Assembly (NCBI GenBank): GCA_035544955.1
Contig: DASZZN010000045.1
Span: forward strand, 1 to 64,000
Origin: Candidatus Dormiibacterota bacterium
GTDB lineage: Bacteria > Chloroflexota > Dormibacteria > CF-121
DNA length: 64,000 bases
Reading direction: 5' to 3'
Shown here: positions 49,812 to 57,043 of the stretch, piece by piece
How positions within the stretch are numbered: the stretch's first letter is position 1
Layout of the letters: every line of letters begins with the position of its first letter
Notes under the pieces: model-generated
Seen by the model: the letters and a program-made list of their open reading frames with translations, nothing else
The model's database searches: none
What the model was told of the DNA's origin: nothing
Translations under genes and position numbers: made by a program

Positions 49812-51061
49812 GGGCGCGGGCCGCGCTCGAGCTGCCGGCCGCGCGCCGGACGCTGGCCTCCACCCGTCTCTGGCGTCGCGGTGACCGCACGCTCGTGCTC
49901 ACCGTCCTGGCACTGACGGCCTTCGGGCTGGTGATGGTCTTCTCCGCCTCCGAGGTACAGGGTTGGCTCTGGTTCCACAACGCGGCGTACTACTTCGAGC
50001 GGCAGCTGCTCTGGCTCGCACTGGGCGTCATTCTGCTGTGGGCTGCGGCCCACATCGACTACCACCGGCTGCGACCGCTCGCCTGGCCGCTGGCGGGCGT
50101 GACCGTCGTCCTGATGGTGGTCGTGCTGCTGCCGCATTTCGGGATCGAGGTCAACGGCGCCCGGCGCTGGCTGCGGTTGGGGCCGATGCAGATGCAGCCG
50201 GCGGAGCTGGCGAAGGTCGCCAGCATCGTCTTCATGGCCCTCTGGTTGGAGCGCCATCGGGAGCGGATCGGGTCGCTCGAAGACGGCGTCGTCCCCTTCC
50301 TCGCGCTGCTGGCACTCGTGACCCTGCTCGTCATTCTCGAACGAGACCTGGGCACCACCATGATCGTCGCCGGCATCCTGCTCTCCCAGTTCCTGGTCGC
50401 GGGCGGGAAAAAGCGTCACGTCCTCTTGCTGCTGCTGATCGTTGGCCTCTGCCTCTATGTCTTCATTCGCATGGAGCCTTACCGGCTGCATCGCATCCTG
50501 GCCTTTGTTGACCCCTGGTCCGATCCGCTCAACACCGGCTTTCAGGCGATCCAGTCGGTGGTCGCGCTCGGCTCCGGGGGCGTGACCGGGCTCGGGCTCG
50601 GGCACAGCATTCAGAAATATCAATGGCTGCCGTTCGCGCACACCGACTTCATCTTCGCCATCGTGGGCGAGGAGACCGGCCTGATCGGGACCACGATCGT
50701 GCTCGCGCTGTTCGGGCTCTTCACCTATCGCGGCTACCGCGTGGCGCTCAAGGCTCCGGATGCCTTCGGCTCCTTACTCGCCTGTGGGGTGACCACCTGG
50801 ATCGCCTTCCAGGCGCTGATCAACATCGCGGCCGTCACGGTGACCTTGCCCACGACCGGGATTCCGTTACCCTTCATCAGCTACGGGGGCTCCTCGCTCG
50901 CGATCACCCTGCTGGCGGTCGGCATACTGATGAACGTTTCGACCCAGAGCGAGAAGGTGGGATGGATACGGCATGCGAGTATTGATCTCGGGCGGCGGCA
51001 CGGGCGGACACTTGTTCCCGGCGATCGCCGTCGCGCAGGCGCTGTCGCGGAAAGATCCTGA
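49808..51061 (+). CDS. ftsW: Peptidoglycan glycosyltransferase, SEDS family
   Basis: 417 residues from GTG 49808, ten membrane helices. Motifs: ALTAFGLVMVFSASEV, NGARRWLRLGPMQMQPAELAKVA, LERDLGTTMIV, PWSDPLNTGFQAIQSVVALGSGG, HTDFIFAIVGEETGLIG (catalytic Asp region), and LPTTGIPLPFISYGGSSLAITLLAVGILMNVS. It polymerises glycan strands at the septum with FtsI. The C-terminal tail of about 30 residues runs 89 bp into murG in another frame. Confidence 0.95.
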   Translation: MRARAALELPAARRTLASTRLWRRGDRTLVLTVLALTAFGLVMVFSASEVQGWLWFHNAAYYFERQLLWLALGVILLWAAAHIDYHRLRPLAWPLAGVTVVLMVVVLLPHFGIEVNGARRWLRLGPMQMQPAELAKVASIVFMALWLERHRERIGSLEDGVVPFLALLALVTLLVILERDLGTTMIVAGILLSQFLVAGGKKRHVLLLLLIVGLCLYVFIRMEPYRLHRILAFVDPWSDPLNTGFQAIQSVVALGSGGVTGLGLGHSIQKYQWLPFAHTDFIFAIVGEETGLIGTTIVLALFGLFTYRGYRVALKAPDAFGSLLACGVTTWIAFQALINIAAVTVTLPTTGIPLPFISYGGSSLAITLLAVGILMNVSTQSEKVGWIRHASIDLGRRHGRTLVPGDRRRAGAVAERS

Positions 51062-52052
51062 CGCCACCATCCTGTTCGCGGGGCGCCGCGAGGGGATCGA
51101 AGCGAAAACGGTCGCGAGTTATGGCATGCCCTTTACGGCCATCCCGGCCGCGCCGCTCTACACTGAGCAGGTATGGCGTAACTGGAAACTGCCGCCGGTG
51201 CTGGGGGCCGCGCTCTGGCAATCCTGGCGGCTCCTCGACCGGTTCAAGCCCGACGTCGTGCTCGGCACCGGCGGGTACGTCAGTGTCCCGCTCATCATGG
51301 CGGCCGGCCTGGCCCGCGTCCCGATCGTCCTCCAGGAACAAAACCTGATGCCCGGGCGCGCCACGCGGGCGCTCGCCCGTTTCGCCGGGAAGGTCGCCAC
51401 TGCCTATCCGGAATCCTCGCGCTTCCTCCCCGCGGCCAAGACGGTCGTCACCGGCACGCCGGTCCGGACGGAATTCTGGCGTCGCAAAGAGAATTTCCCG
51501 CACCAGCCGCAGACCCTCCTTGTGTTGGGTGGCAGCCAGGGTGCCCATCGGCTCAACCAGGCGGTCGCGGACGCGGTCCCCTGGCTGCTGGATCGCCCTG
51601 ACCTGCGGATCGCGCACCAGACGGGCGCACGCGAGATCGGTGCCATGCAGGCGGTCAAGGCCAAGCTGCCCCCGCCGCTTGCGGGACGCTACGAGCCCTT
51701 CGCCTTTGCCAACGACCTGGCCGACCGGATCCGAGGCGCGGACCTCGTCATCAGCCGGGCCGGCGCCAGCACCCTGAGCGAGGTGAGCGCGATCGGCGTT
51801 CCGATGATCCTGATCCCCTATCCGTACGCCGGGGGCCACCAGCGAATGAACGTCAAACCCTACGAGTCGGCGGGCGCGGCGATCGTGATTCCCGACGAAG
51901 AGGCGGAAGAGCGTCTCCGCGGGGTGGTCACCTCCCTCATCGACGATCCGGCCCGATATCGCAAGATGGTCGAGGCCATGCGAGGATTGGGGCGGCCGTA
52001 CGCCGCCGAAGAGGTTGTCAGGCTCCTCGAAGAGGTGGCGCGGCACCACTGA
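50973..52052 (+). CDS. murG: UDP-GlcNAc:lipid I N-acetylglucosaminyltransferase
   Basis: 359 residues. Signatures: LISGGGTGGHLFPAIAVAQAL, GVVLGTGGYVSVP-like block (DVVLGTGGYVSVPLIMAA), LQEQNLMPGRATR, LLVLGGSQGAHRLNQAV, and ISRAGASTLSEVSAIGVPMILIPYPYAGGHQRMN. It converts lipid I to lipid II. The start lies inside ftsW, and the stop shares a base with the next gene (TGATG at 52050-52054). Confidence 0.95.
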   Translation: MRVLISGGGTGGHLFPAIAVAQALSRKDPDATILFAGRREGIEAKTVASYGMPFTAIPAAPLYTEQVWRNWKLPPVLGAALWQSWRLLDRFKPDVVLGTGGYVSVPLIMAAGLARVPIVLQEQNLMPGRATRALARFAGKVATAYPESSRFLPAAKTVVTGTPVRTEFWRRKENFPHQPQTLLVLGGSQGAHRLNQAVADAVPWLLDRPDLRIAHQTGAREIGAMQAVKAKLPPPLAGRYEPFAFANDLADRIRGADLVISRAGASTLSEVSAIGVPMILIPYPYAGGHQRMNVKPYESAGAAIVIPDEEAEERLRGVVTSLIDDPARYRKMVEAMRGLGRPYAAEEVVRLLEEVARHH

Positions 52053-53452
52053 TGCGGATCCATTTCATCGGCATCTGCGGCTACGCGGTCTCGGGGCTGG
52101 CGCTCGTCGCCAAACAGCTCGGTAACGAGGTCACCGGGTCCGACGAAGATGCCTATCCGCCGACAACCGACATCCTTACGCAAGCCGGGATCAAGTGGGT
52201 CGATGGGCATGCTGCCGCCAATATCACGCGCTGGGGGAAGCCGGATCTCGTCGTCCAGGGCAACCAGGTGCGCGACGGCAATCCGGAAACCGAGGCGGCC
52301 AAGCGGCACCAGATCCGCCTCATCAGCGAGGCCGAGTACTGGGGCGAGCTGACTGCTGACCGTTTTCGCATCGTGGTGGCGGGCTCGGCCGGGAAGACGA
52401 CCACGGCGAGTCTGATCGCCTGGATTCTTCGCAGCGCGGGGCGCAATCCCGGGTTCCGCCTCGGCATGACTGCCCGCGACCTCGGCTCGGCGGCGGCCTG
52501 GGGCAGCGGGCGGGAGTTCGTTTTCGAGGGCGACGAGTACACCTCGGCGGTCTTCGATCCGCGCCCCAAGTTCCTGCACTTCGCCCCCCAGCTGGCGGTC
52601 CTCACCAACATCGATTGGGACCACCCCGACGTCTTCCCGGATCCGGGGTCCTACGAAGCGATCTTTCGCCAGCTGCTCGAATATCTCGGACCGGAGGACC
52701 GGCTGATCGCCAACTCGGACGATCCGACTGTTCGCCGGCTGCTCAGCCGGACGCGCGCCAACGTCGAGACCTACGGTCTCCGGGGTGGGGCCGACTGGCA
52801 TGGCCGCGATGTGCAGATCGAAGGGGAGGGGATGCGCTTCACCGCCTGGCACCAGGCAAAGGTCGTGGCCGTCGTCACCACCAGGCTGCCGGGAGAGCAC
52901 AACGCAGCGAACGCGCTGGCCGCCCTCGCCGCTGCCGTCCGGATCGGCGTGCCCGTCGCCGCGGCGGTGGAGGCGATCGGAAAGTTCCAGGGCGTCAGCC
53001 GCCGCTTCGAAGTCCGCGGCCAGGTGCGGGGCGTCACGCTGGTCGATGACTATGCGCACAACCCCGCGAAGGTGCGCGCTACCCTGAAGGCGGCGCAGGA
53101 GCGCTTTCACCCAGGACGGGTGCTGGCTTGCTTCGTGCCGCATACCTACTCACGCACCAGGAGCCTGTTGGACGCCTACGCCGACGCCTTCCAGGGGTGC
53201 GCCCTTGTCGTGATCGGACCGATCGAGCCCGCCCGCGAGCGCCACCTCGCGCACACCGTTAGCTCGCAAGACCTGGCCAGGGTGATCCGGGGGGTCGACG
53301 AAGTCGCCACGGCGGATTCGGCCCGCTCGGCCGCCTACAAGCTGGCGTCGGCCGCGCGCCCCGGGGACGTCATCGTCTATATGTCGGTGCGCGGTTTCGA
53401 CGAGGTCATCGCGAAAACCGCCGAGGTGCTGGAGCGCTCACCGGTTGCCTGA
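52052..53452 (+). CDS. Mur ligase in the murC position but with Mpl-like sequence
   Basis: 466 residues. The Rossmann start RIHFIGICGYAVSGLALVAKQLGNEVTGSDEDAYPPTTDIL, the loop VVAGSAGKTTTASLIAWIL (GTHGKTTT in MurC and Mpl has become GSAGKTTT) and VFEGDEYTSAVFDPRPKFLHFAPQLAVLTNIDWDHPDVFPD. The D-E-Y-x-x-x-x-F-D-x-R-x-K-F-x-H-x pattern is the hallmark of Mpl (UDP-MurNAc tripeptide recycling ligase), whereas MurC has an ADESD motif and no R-x-K-F run. Position between murG and murB is that of MurC. It may do the MurC reaction; specificity is open. Confidence 0.85.
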   Translation: MRIHFIGICGYAVSGLALVAKQLGNEVTGSDEDAYPPTTDILTQAGIKWVDGHAAANITRWGKPDLVVQGNQVRDGNPETEAAKRHQIRLISEAEYWGELTADRFRIVVAGSAGKTTTASLIAWILRSAGRNPGFRLGMTARDLGSAAAWGSGREFVFEGDEYTSAVFDPRPKFLHFAPQLAVLTNIDWDHPDVFPDPGSYEAIFRQLLEYLGPEDRLIANSDDPTVRRLLSRTRANVETYGLRGGADWHGRDVQIEGEGMRFTAWHQAKVVAVVTTRLPGEHNAANALAALAAAVRIGVPVAAAVEAIGKFQGVSRRFEVRGQVRGVTLVDDYAHNPAKVRATLKAAQERFHPGRVLACFVPHTYSRTRSLLDAYADAFQGCALVVIGPIEPARERHLAHTVSSQDLARVIRGVDEVATADSARSAAYKLASAARPGDVIVYMSVRGFDEVIAKTAEVLERSPVA

Positions 53453-54347
53453 CGCCTGGTTGGCGGCGGTCCCGGGCGTGCGCGAGCACGAGCCGCTCAG
53501 CCCGCACAGCTGGTATGGAATCGGCGGCCGCGCCCGCTATTTCCTGGGGCTCGACGACGATGCCACGCTTCCCGACTTGATCGGCGGTCTGACCAAAGAG
53601 CGCGTGCCCTACCTGGTGATCGGGGCGGCCACCAACACGCTCTTCGCCGCCGACGAGCTGCCGGGATTGACGATCAAGCTCGGCACGTCGCGCCTGACGT
53701 TCGAGGGAAGCCGGGTTACGGCATCCGCCGGGTACCTGATGCCGAAGCTGGCCTCGGAAACCGCGAAGGCCGGACGGACCGGCCTCGAGTTCGGCGCGGG
53801 TGTCCCGGGCACCGTCGGCGGATCGGTGGTGGGGAACGCGGGCGCCTTCGGACGCGAATTGAAAGATGGACTCATCAGCACCGATGTCATCGATCCGGAG
53901 GGCCGGCTGCACACGCTCTCGGCGGCCGACTGCCGCTTCGCCTATCGCGACTCGATCTTGAAATCGGAGAAGCCGGGATGGACCGTCCGTTCGGCGACGT
54001 TCGAGACCGGGGAGGGCGATCCGTCGCGCATCCGCGAGCGAATCAAGGAGGTGCAAGAGCACCGACGCCAGTCGCAGCCGATCGAGAAGCGTAGCCTGGG
54101 GAGCACCTTCAAGAATCCGCCAGGCGACGCCGCCGGCCGCCTCATCGATGCCTGCGGTCTCAAGGGGCGTCGCGTCGGCGGCGCGCAGATCTCAGAAAAG
54201 CACGCGAACTTCATCGTCAACCTGGGGGGAGCCAGCGCGGATGACGTGCTAGCCTTAATGGCCGAGATGCGGAATCGCGTCTTCGAACGGTTCGGCATCG
54301 AGCTCGAACCGGAGGTCCGCGTCATCGGCCGGACACCGAGCCGATGA
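53445..54347 (+). CDS. murB: UDP-N-acetylenolpyruvoylglucosamine reductase
   Basis: 300 residues from TTG 53445, overlapping the previous gene by 8 bp. Signatures of type II MurB: HSWYGIGGRARYFLG, YLVIGAATNTLFA, LEFGAGVPGTVGGSVVGNAGAFGRE, YRDSIL, KRSLGSTFKNPPGDAAGRLIDACGLKG (catalytic Ser) and GGAQISEKHANFIVN. It reduces the enolpyruvyl group to make UDP-MurNAc, using FAD and NADPH. Confidence 0.95.
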   Translation: MPDAWLAAVPGVREHEPLSPHSWYGIGGRARYFLGLDDDATLPDLIGGLTKERVPYLVIGAATNTLFAADELPGLTIKLGTSRLTFEGSRVTASAGYLMPKLASETAKAGRTGLEFGAGVPGTVGGSVVGNAGAFGRELKDGLISTDVIDPEGRLHTLSAADCRFAYRDSILKSEKPGWTVRSATFETGEGDPSRIRERIKEVQEHRRQSQPIEKRSLGSTFKNPPGDAAGRLIDACGLKGRRVGGAQISEKHANFIVNLGGASADDVLALMAEMRNRVFERFGIELEPEVRVIGRTPSR

Positions 54348-55468
54348 GCCGGCTGCGGATCGGGGTCCTCTTCGGTGGACGGTCGACCGAGCACGAGGTC
54401 TCCATCCTGTCCGCCCGGTCGATCATCGCCGCGATGGATCCGCAACGGTTCGAGGCGGTACCGGTCTACATCGACAAGAACGGGCGCTGGCTGGTGGGTG
54501 GGTCGCTCAAGCGCCTCGTGAGCGAGGACGCCGCCAGCAAGTACGTCTACCTTCCGCCGGACCCGACACAACGATCCCTCGTGCCCGCGCGAGACGGGGC
54601 TGGGGCGCCACCCACCCTGCCGGCGCTCGACGCGGTCTTCCCGGTGTTTCACGGGCTGAACGGCGAGGACGGGACCATCCAGGGCGTGCTGGAGCTGGCC
54701 AACATCCCGTACGTGGGCGCCGGTGTGCTCGGTTCGGCGCTCGGGCTCGACAAGATCTACATGAAGCGCGCCTTCGCCGCCGTCGGCCTGCCGATCGTCG
54801 ACTATCTTCCCATCACCCGACGGCAGTACGAGCAGGACCCGAACGCCTTCATCGCCCTGGTCGAGGAGCGCTTGGGCTATCCGTGCTTCTCGAAGTTCGC
54901 GAACTCCGGGTCGAGCGTGGGCACGACGAAGGCCCACGACCGCGCCGAGCTCCTCGCCGGTCTGCAACTCGCCGCCAGCTTCGATCGTAAGTTGCTGGTC
55001 GAGCGGGCGGTCGATGCGCGTGAGTTGGAGGTCAGCGTCCTCGGCAATGATGAGCCGCAGGCCTCCGTCGTCGGCGAAATCGTCCCGGCCCACGAGTTCT
55101 ATGACTACGACGCGAAATACCTGGACGAGGGATCGCGACTGGTGATCCCGGCGGCGATCGAGGGCGACGTTGCCGAGAACGTTCGCGCGATGGCGTTGCG
55201 AGCCTTCCAGGCCGTCGACGCGGCGGGAATGGCGCGCGTGGACTTCTTCATGGAGCGCAAGACCGGCCGTGTGCTGGTGAACGAGCTGAACACGATCCCG
55301 GGCTTCACCCGCATCAGCATGTACCCGAAGCTCTGGGAGGCATCGGGACTGTCGTATCCAAAATTGATCGGGCGGCTCGTGGACCTCGCGATCGAACGCT
55401 TCAACGACAAGCAGCGCTCGCAGACCGCGATCGATAGCCGGCTCTTGCAGCCCGGAGCAACCGAATGA
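54344..55468 (+). CDS. ddl: D-alanine--D-alanine ligase
   Basis: 374 residues: IGVLFGGRSTEHEVSILSARSI, FPVFHGLNGEDGTIQGVLELANIPYVGAGVLGSALGLDKIYMKR, CFSKFANSGSSVGTTKA, FDRKLLVERAVDARELEVSVLGN, and LVNELNTIPGFTRISMYPKLWEASG. It joins two D-Ala for MurF. It overlaps murB by ATGA and is followed by the 34-bp tandem repeat. Confidence 0.95.
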   Translation: MSRLRIGVLFGGRSTEHEVSILSARSIIAAMDPQRFEAVPVYIDKNGRWLVGGSLKRLVSEDAASKYVYLPPDPTQRSLVPARDGAGAPPTLPALDAVFPVFHGLNGEDGTIQGVLELANIPYVGAGVLGSALGLDKIYMKRAFAAVGLPIVDYLPITRRQYEQDPNAFIALVEERLGYPCFSKFANSGSSVGTTKAHDRAELLAGLQLAASFDRKLLVERAVDARELEVSVLGNDEPQASVVGEIVPAHEFYDYDAKYLDEGSRLVIPAAIEGDVAENVRAMALRAFQAVDAAGMARVDFFMERKTGRVLVNELNTIPGFTRISMYPKLWEASGLSYPKLIGRLVDLAIERFNDKQRSQTAIDSRLLQPGATE

Positions 55469-55534
55469 GCCCGCTCCGGCGTGGAAAAGCGGGCGGATGT
55501 GAGCCCACTCCGGCGTGGAAAAGCGGGCGGATAA
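55467..55534 (+). repeat. 34-bp tandem duplication between ddl and ftsQ
   Basis: Two adjacent 34-nt copies (55467-55500 and 55501-55534) share CTCCGGCGTGGAAAAGCGGG; they differ at position 7 and at the last two bases. The first copy covers the ddl stop and the second leads directly into the ftsQ ATG at 55536. In copy 1 the ends CCCGCT/AGCGGG can pair. The unit is not a multiple of three, so any reading frame crossing it shifts. Confidence 0.85.
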
Positions 55535-55535
55535 A

Positions 55536-56342
55536 ATGACCGTCGGGACGATCGAAAAGCGCCGCCGCCGAACGGCGCCGGCACCAGCCAGGCCGGTGGC
55601 GACGGGGCGCGGGTGGATCTGGGCCGCGGTGCAGATCGCCGTGCTCGGTGGCGAGGTCTTCGCGCTGCTCTTCCTGCTGGCTCAGCCCGCCTTTCGCCCG
55701 CGGCACGTGGAGGTGGTGGGCACGAAACATCTGACGGCCGCGCAGGTCACGGGCGCACTGAATCTGCCGGCCGACCGCAGCATCTTCCTGCTCAACCAGA
55801 CCGATCTCGCCAGGCGTCTACAGGCGCTGCCATGGGTGCGGTCGGCCAGCGTCAACCTGACCCTTCCGGACCGGGTCTCGGTCAGGGTCACCGAGTGGAT
55901 GCCGTCCGCGGTTCTCCAGGTCGGCGAGACGACCTATTACCTGAACGACCTTGGTGAGGTGCTCGATCCGGCCGCCGAGGCCGGCAGCCTGACGGTCATC
56001 AACCGGCCCGGCTTCGGACCGGCGAACGACGGCCAGCACGCACTCGGCAGTGAGCTGCTGCCCATGCTGGTTCAGCTGCGCGCCGGTTTTTCCGCCGCCT
56101 TTAAGATCTCCGTCACGTCGTTCCAGCTGGATCGTCGCGAGGTGCTCACCGCGCAAACCGATCGCGGATGGACGATCATCTTCGGCCAGATGGTCACCGC
56201 CGACGATCGCGCCAGCCTCGAGCCCAAGCTCGCCGCGCTGCGAGCGCTGAGCAGCCGGATCGATCTCATCTCGGGGCCGATTCAATACATCAACCTCGAG
56301 AATCCGCACGCGCCCGCGGTGCAGATGCGAGCGCACAAGTGA
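55536..56342 (+). CDS. ftsQ: Cell division protein FtsQ (POTRA domain)
   Basis: 268 residues from ATG 55536; a GTG at 55515 inside the repeat is in frame and adds 7 residues. A basic N-terminus (KRRRRTAPAPARP) leads to one membrane helix (WAAVQIAVLGGEVFALLFLLA) and a POTRA domain beginning FRPRHVEVVGTKHLTAAQVTGALNLPADRSIFLLNQTDLARRLQALPWV, then RVSVRVTEWMP and the FtsQ_DivIB-like C-terminus. It links the divisome to FtsL and its partner. Confidence 0.88.
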   Translation: MTVGTIEKRRRRTAPAPARPVATGRGWIWAAVQIAVLGGEVFALLFLLAQPAFRPRHVEVVGTKHLTAAQVTGALNLPADRSIFLLNQTDLARRLQALPWVRSASVNLTLPDRVSVRVTEWMPSAVLQVGETTYYLNDLGEVLDPAAEAGSLTVINRPGFGPANDGQHALGSELLPMLVQLRAGFSAAFKISVTSFQLDRREVLTAQTDRGWTIIFGQMVTADDRASLEPKLAALRALSSRIDLISGPIQYINLENPHAPAVQMRAHK

Positions 56343-56704
56343 GGCTCCCCGCCAGCGGATCGCGAGAAGCGTTATGGCTGGTGGCCGCCGTGTTCGTCTT
56401 CGGCACGGTCGGCATCGTCATCGGGCTCAATGCCCCGGTGCAGATCCCGGCGGGCTACGCGCGCTACACCGCGGTCATGATCCTTGCCGCACTCGACTCC
56501 GTGCTCGGGGCGGTCAAGGCCTGGCTCAATGGAAACTTCGAGAACAAAGTCTTCATCTCGGGGTTGCTCGTCAACTCACTGGCCGCGGGCGCGCTGACCT
56601 ACCTGGGCGACAAGCTCGGCGTCGAGCTGTATTTCGCCGCCATCGTGGCCTTTGGGGTCCGCATCTTCGACAACCTGGCCGTTATTCGGAGGCATCTTCT
56701 CTAG
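56339..56704 (+). CDS. sbp: Small basic membrane protein Sbp, DUF1290
   Basis: 121 residues from GTG 56339 (GTGA overlap with ftsQ). Three or four membrane segments: LWLVAAVFVFGTVGIVIGL, then IPAGYARYTAVMILAALDSVLGAVKAWLNGNFENKVFISGLLVNSLAAGALTYLGDKLGVELYFAAIVAFGVRIFDNLAVIRR. This is the DUF1290 pattern found beside ftsQ or divIB in Firmicutes and Actinobacteria. Function unknown, probably in division or envelope. Confidence 0.9.
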   Translation: MRLPASGSREALWLVAAVFVFGTVGIVIGLNAPVQIPAGYARYTAVMILAALDSVLGAVKAWLNGNFENKVFISGLLVNSLAAGALTYLGDKLGVELYFAAIVAFGVRIFDNLAVIRRHLL

Positions 56705-56718
56705 CGAGCCCCGGGCGA

Positions 56719-57009
56719 TTAGCCCTTCGTCGACTTACCGCTCGGCCGAACGCCCTTTTCGATAGCGTCGGCGCTTGCCCGGAGGTGGCGCGCAATGCTC
56801 TGCTGCTGCTGCGGCGTAATCGTGCCTTTCTTTGCCGCGGCCTGGAAGACGGCGTCGATCTGCTCAAACGCGACCGAGACCTGGCGGATCGCTGGGTAGT
56901 CTTTCCGTACGTCCTCGCCGCTTCTCGCAATCTTCCGGAGCAGCTCATCCAGATTCTTGGCCATGTCCCGGAGAGTCCTCGGCAGGCTCAGCGCCACAAG
57001 CGGGGTCAT
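56719..57009 (-). CDS. Hypothetical protein (96 aa) convergent with sbp
   Basis: 96 residues. TAGATT ends 6 nt before the ATG at 57009, which supports this start; an internal ATG at 56964 (MAKNLDELLRKIA) would give 81 residues. The C-terminal part is helical and charged (DAVFQAAAKKGTITPQQQQSIARHLRASADAIEKGVRPSGKSTKG). No family recognised. It lies inside the dcw region but on the opposite strand, between sbp and the regulator gene. Confidence 0.6.
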   Translation of the reverse strand: MTPLVALSLPRTLRDMAKNLDELLRKIARSGEDVRKDYPAIRQVSVAFEQIDAVFQAAAKKGTITPQQQQSIARHLRASADAIEKGVRPSGKSTKG

Positions 57010-57015
57010 GCTCTG

Positions 57016-57025
57016 AATCTATCAT
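57016..57025. promoter_or_regulatory. Bidirectional promoter with two -10 boxes sharing a TA
   Basis: AATCTATCAT contains TAGATT on the minus strand (57016-57021), 6 nt from the ATG at 57009, and TATCAT on the plus strand (57020-57025). They overlap by TA, exactly as at 17711-17720. The plus transcript would have a leader of about 12 nt before the ATG at 57044. Confidence 0.5.
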
Positions 57026-57043
57026 CTGCGTGGGGACATTGCT

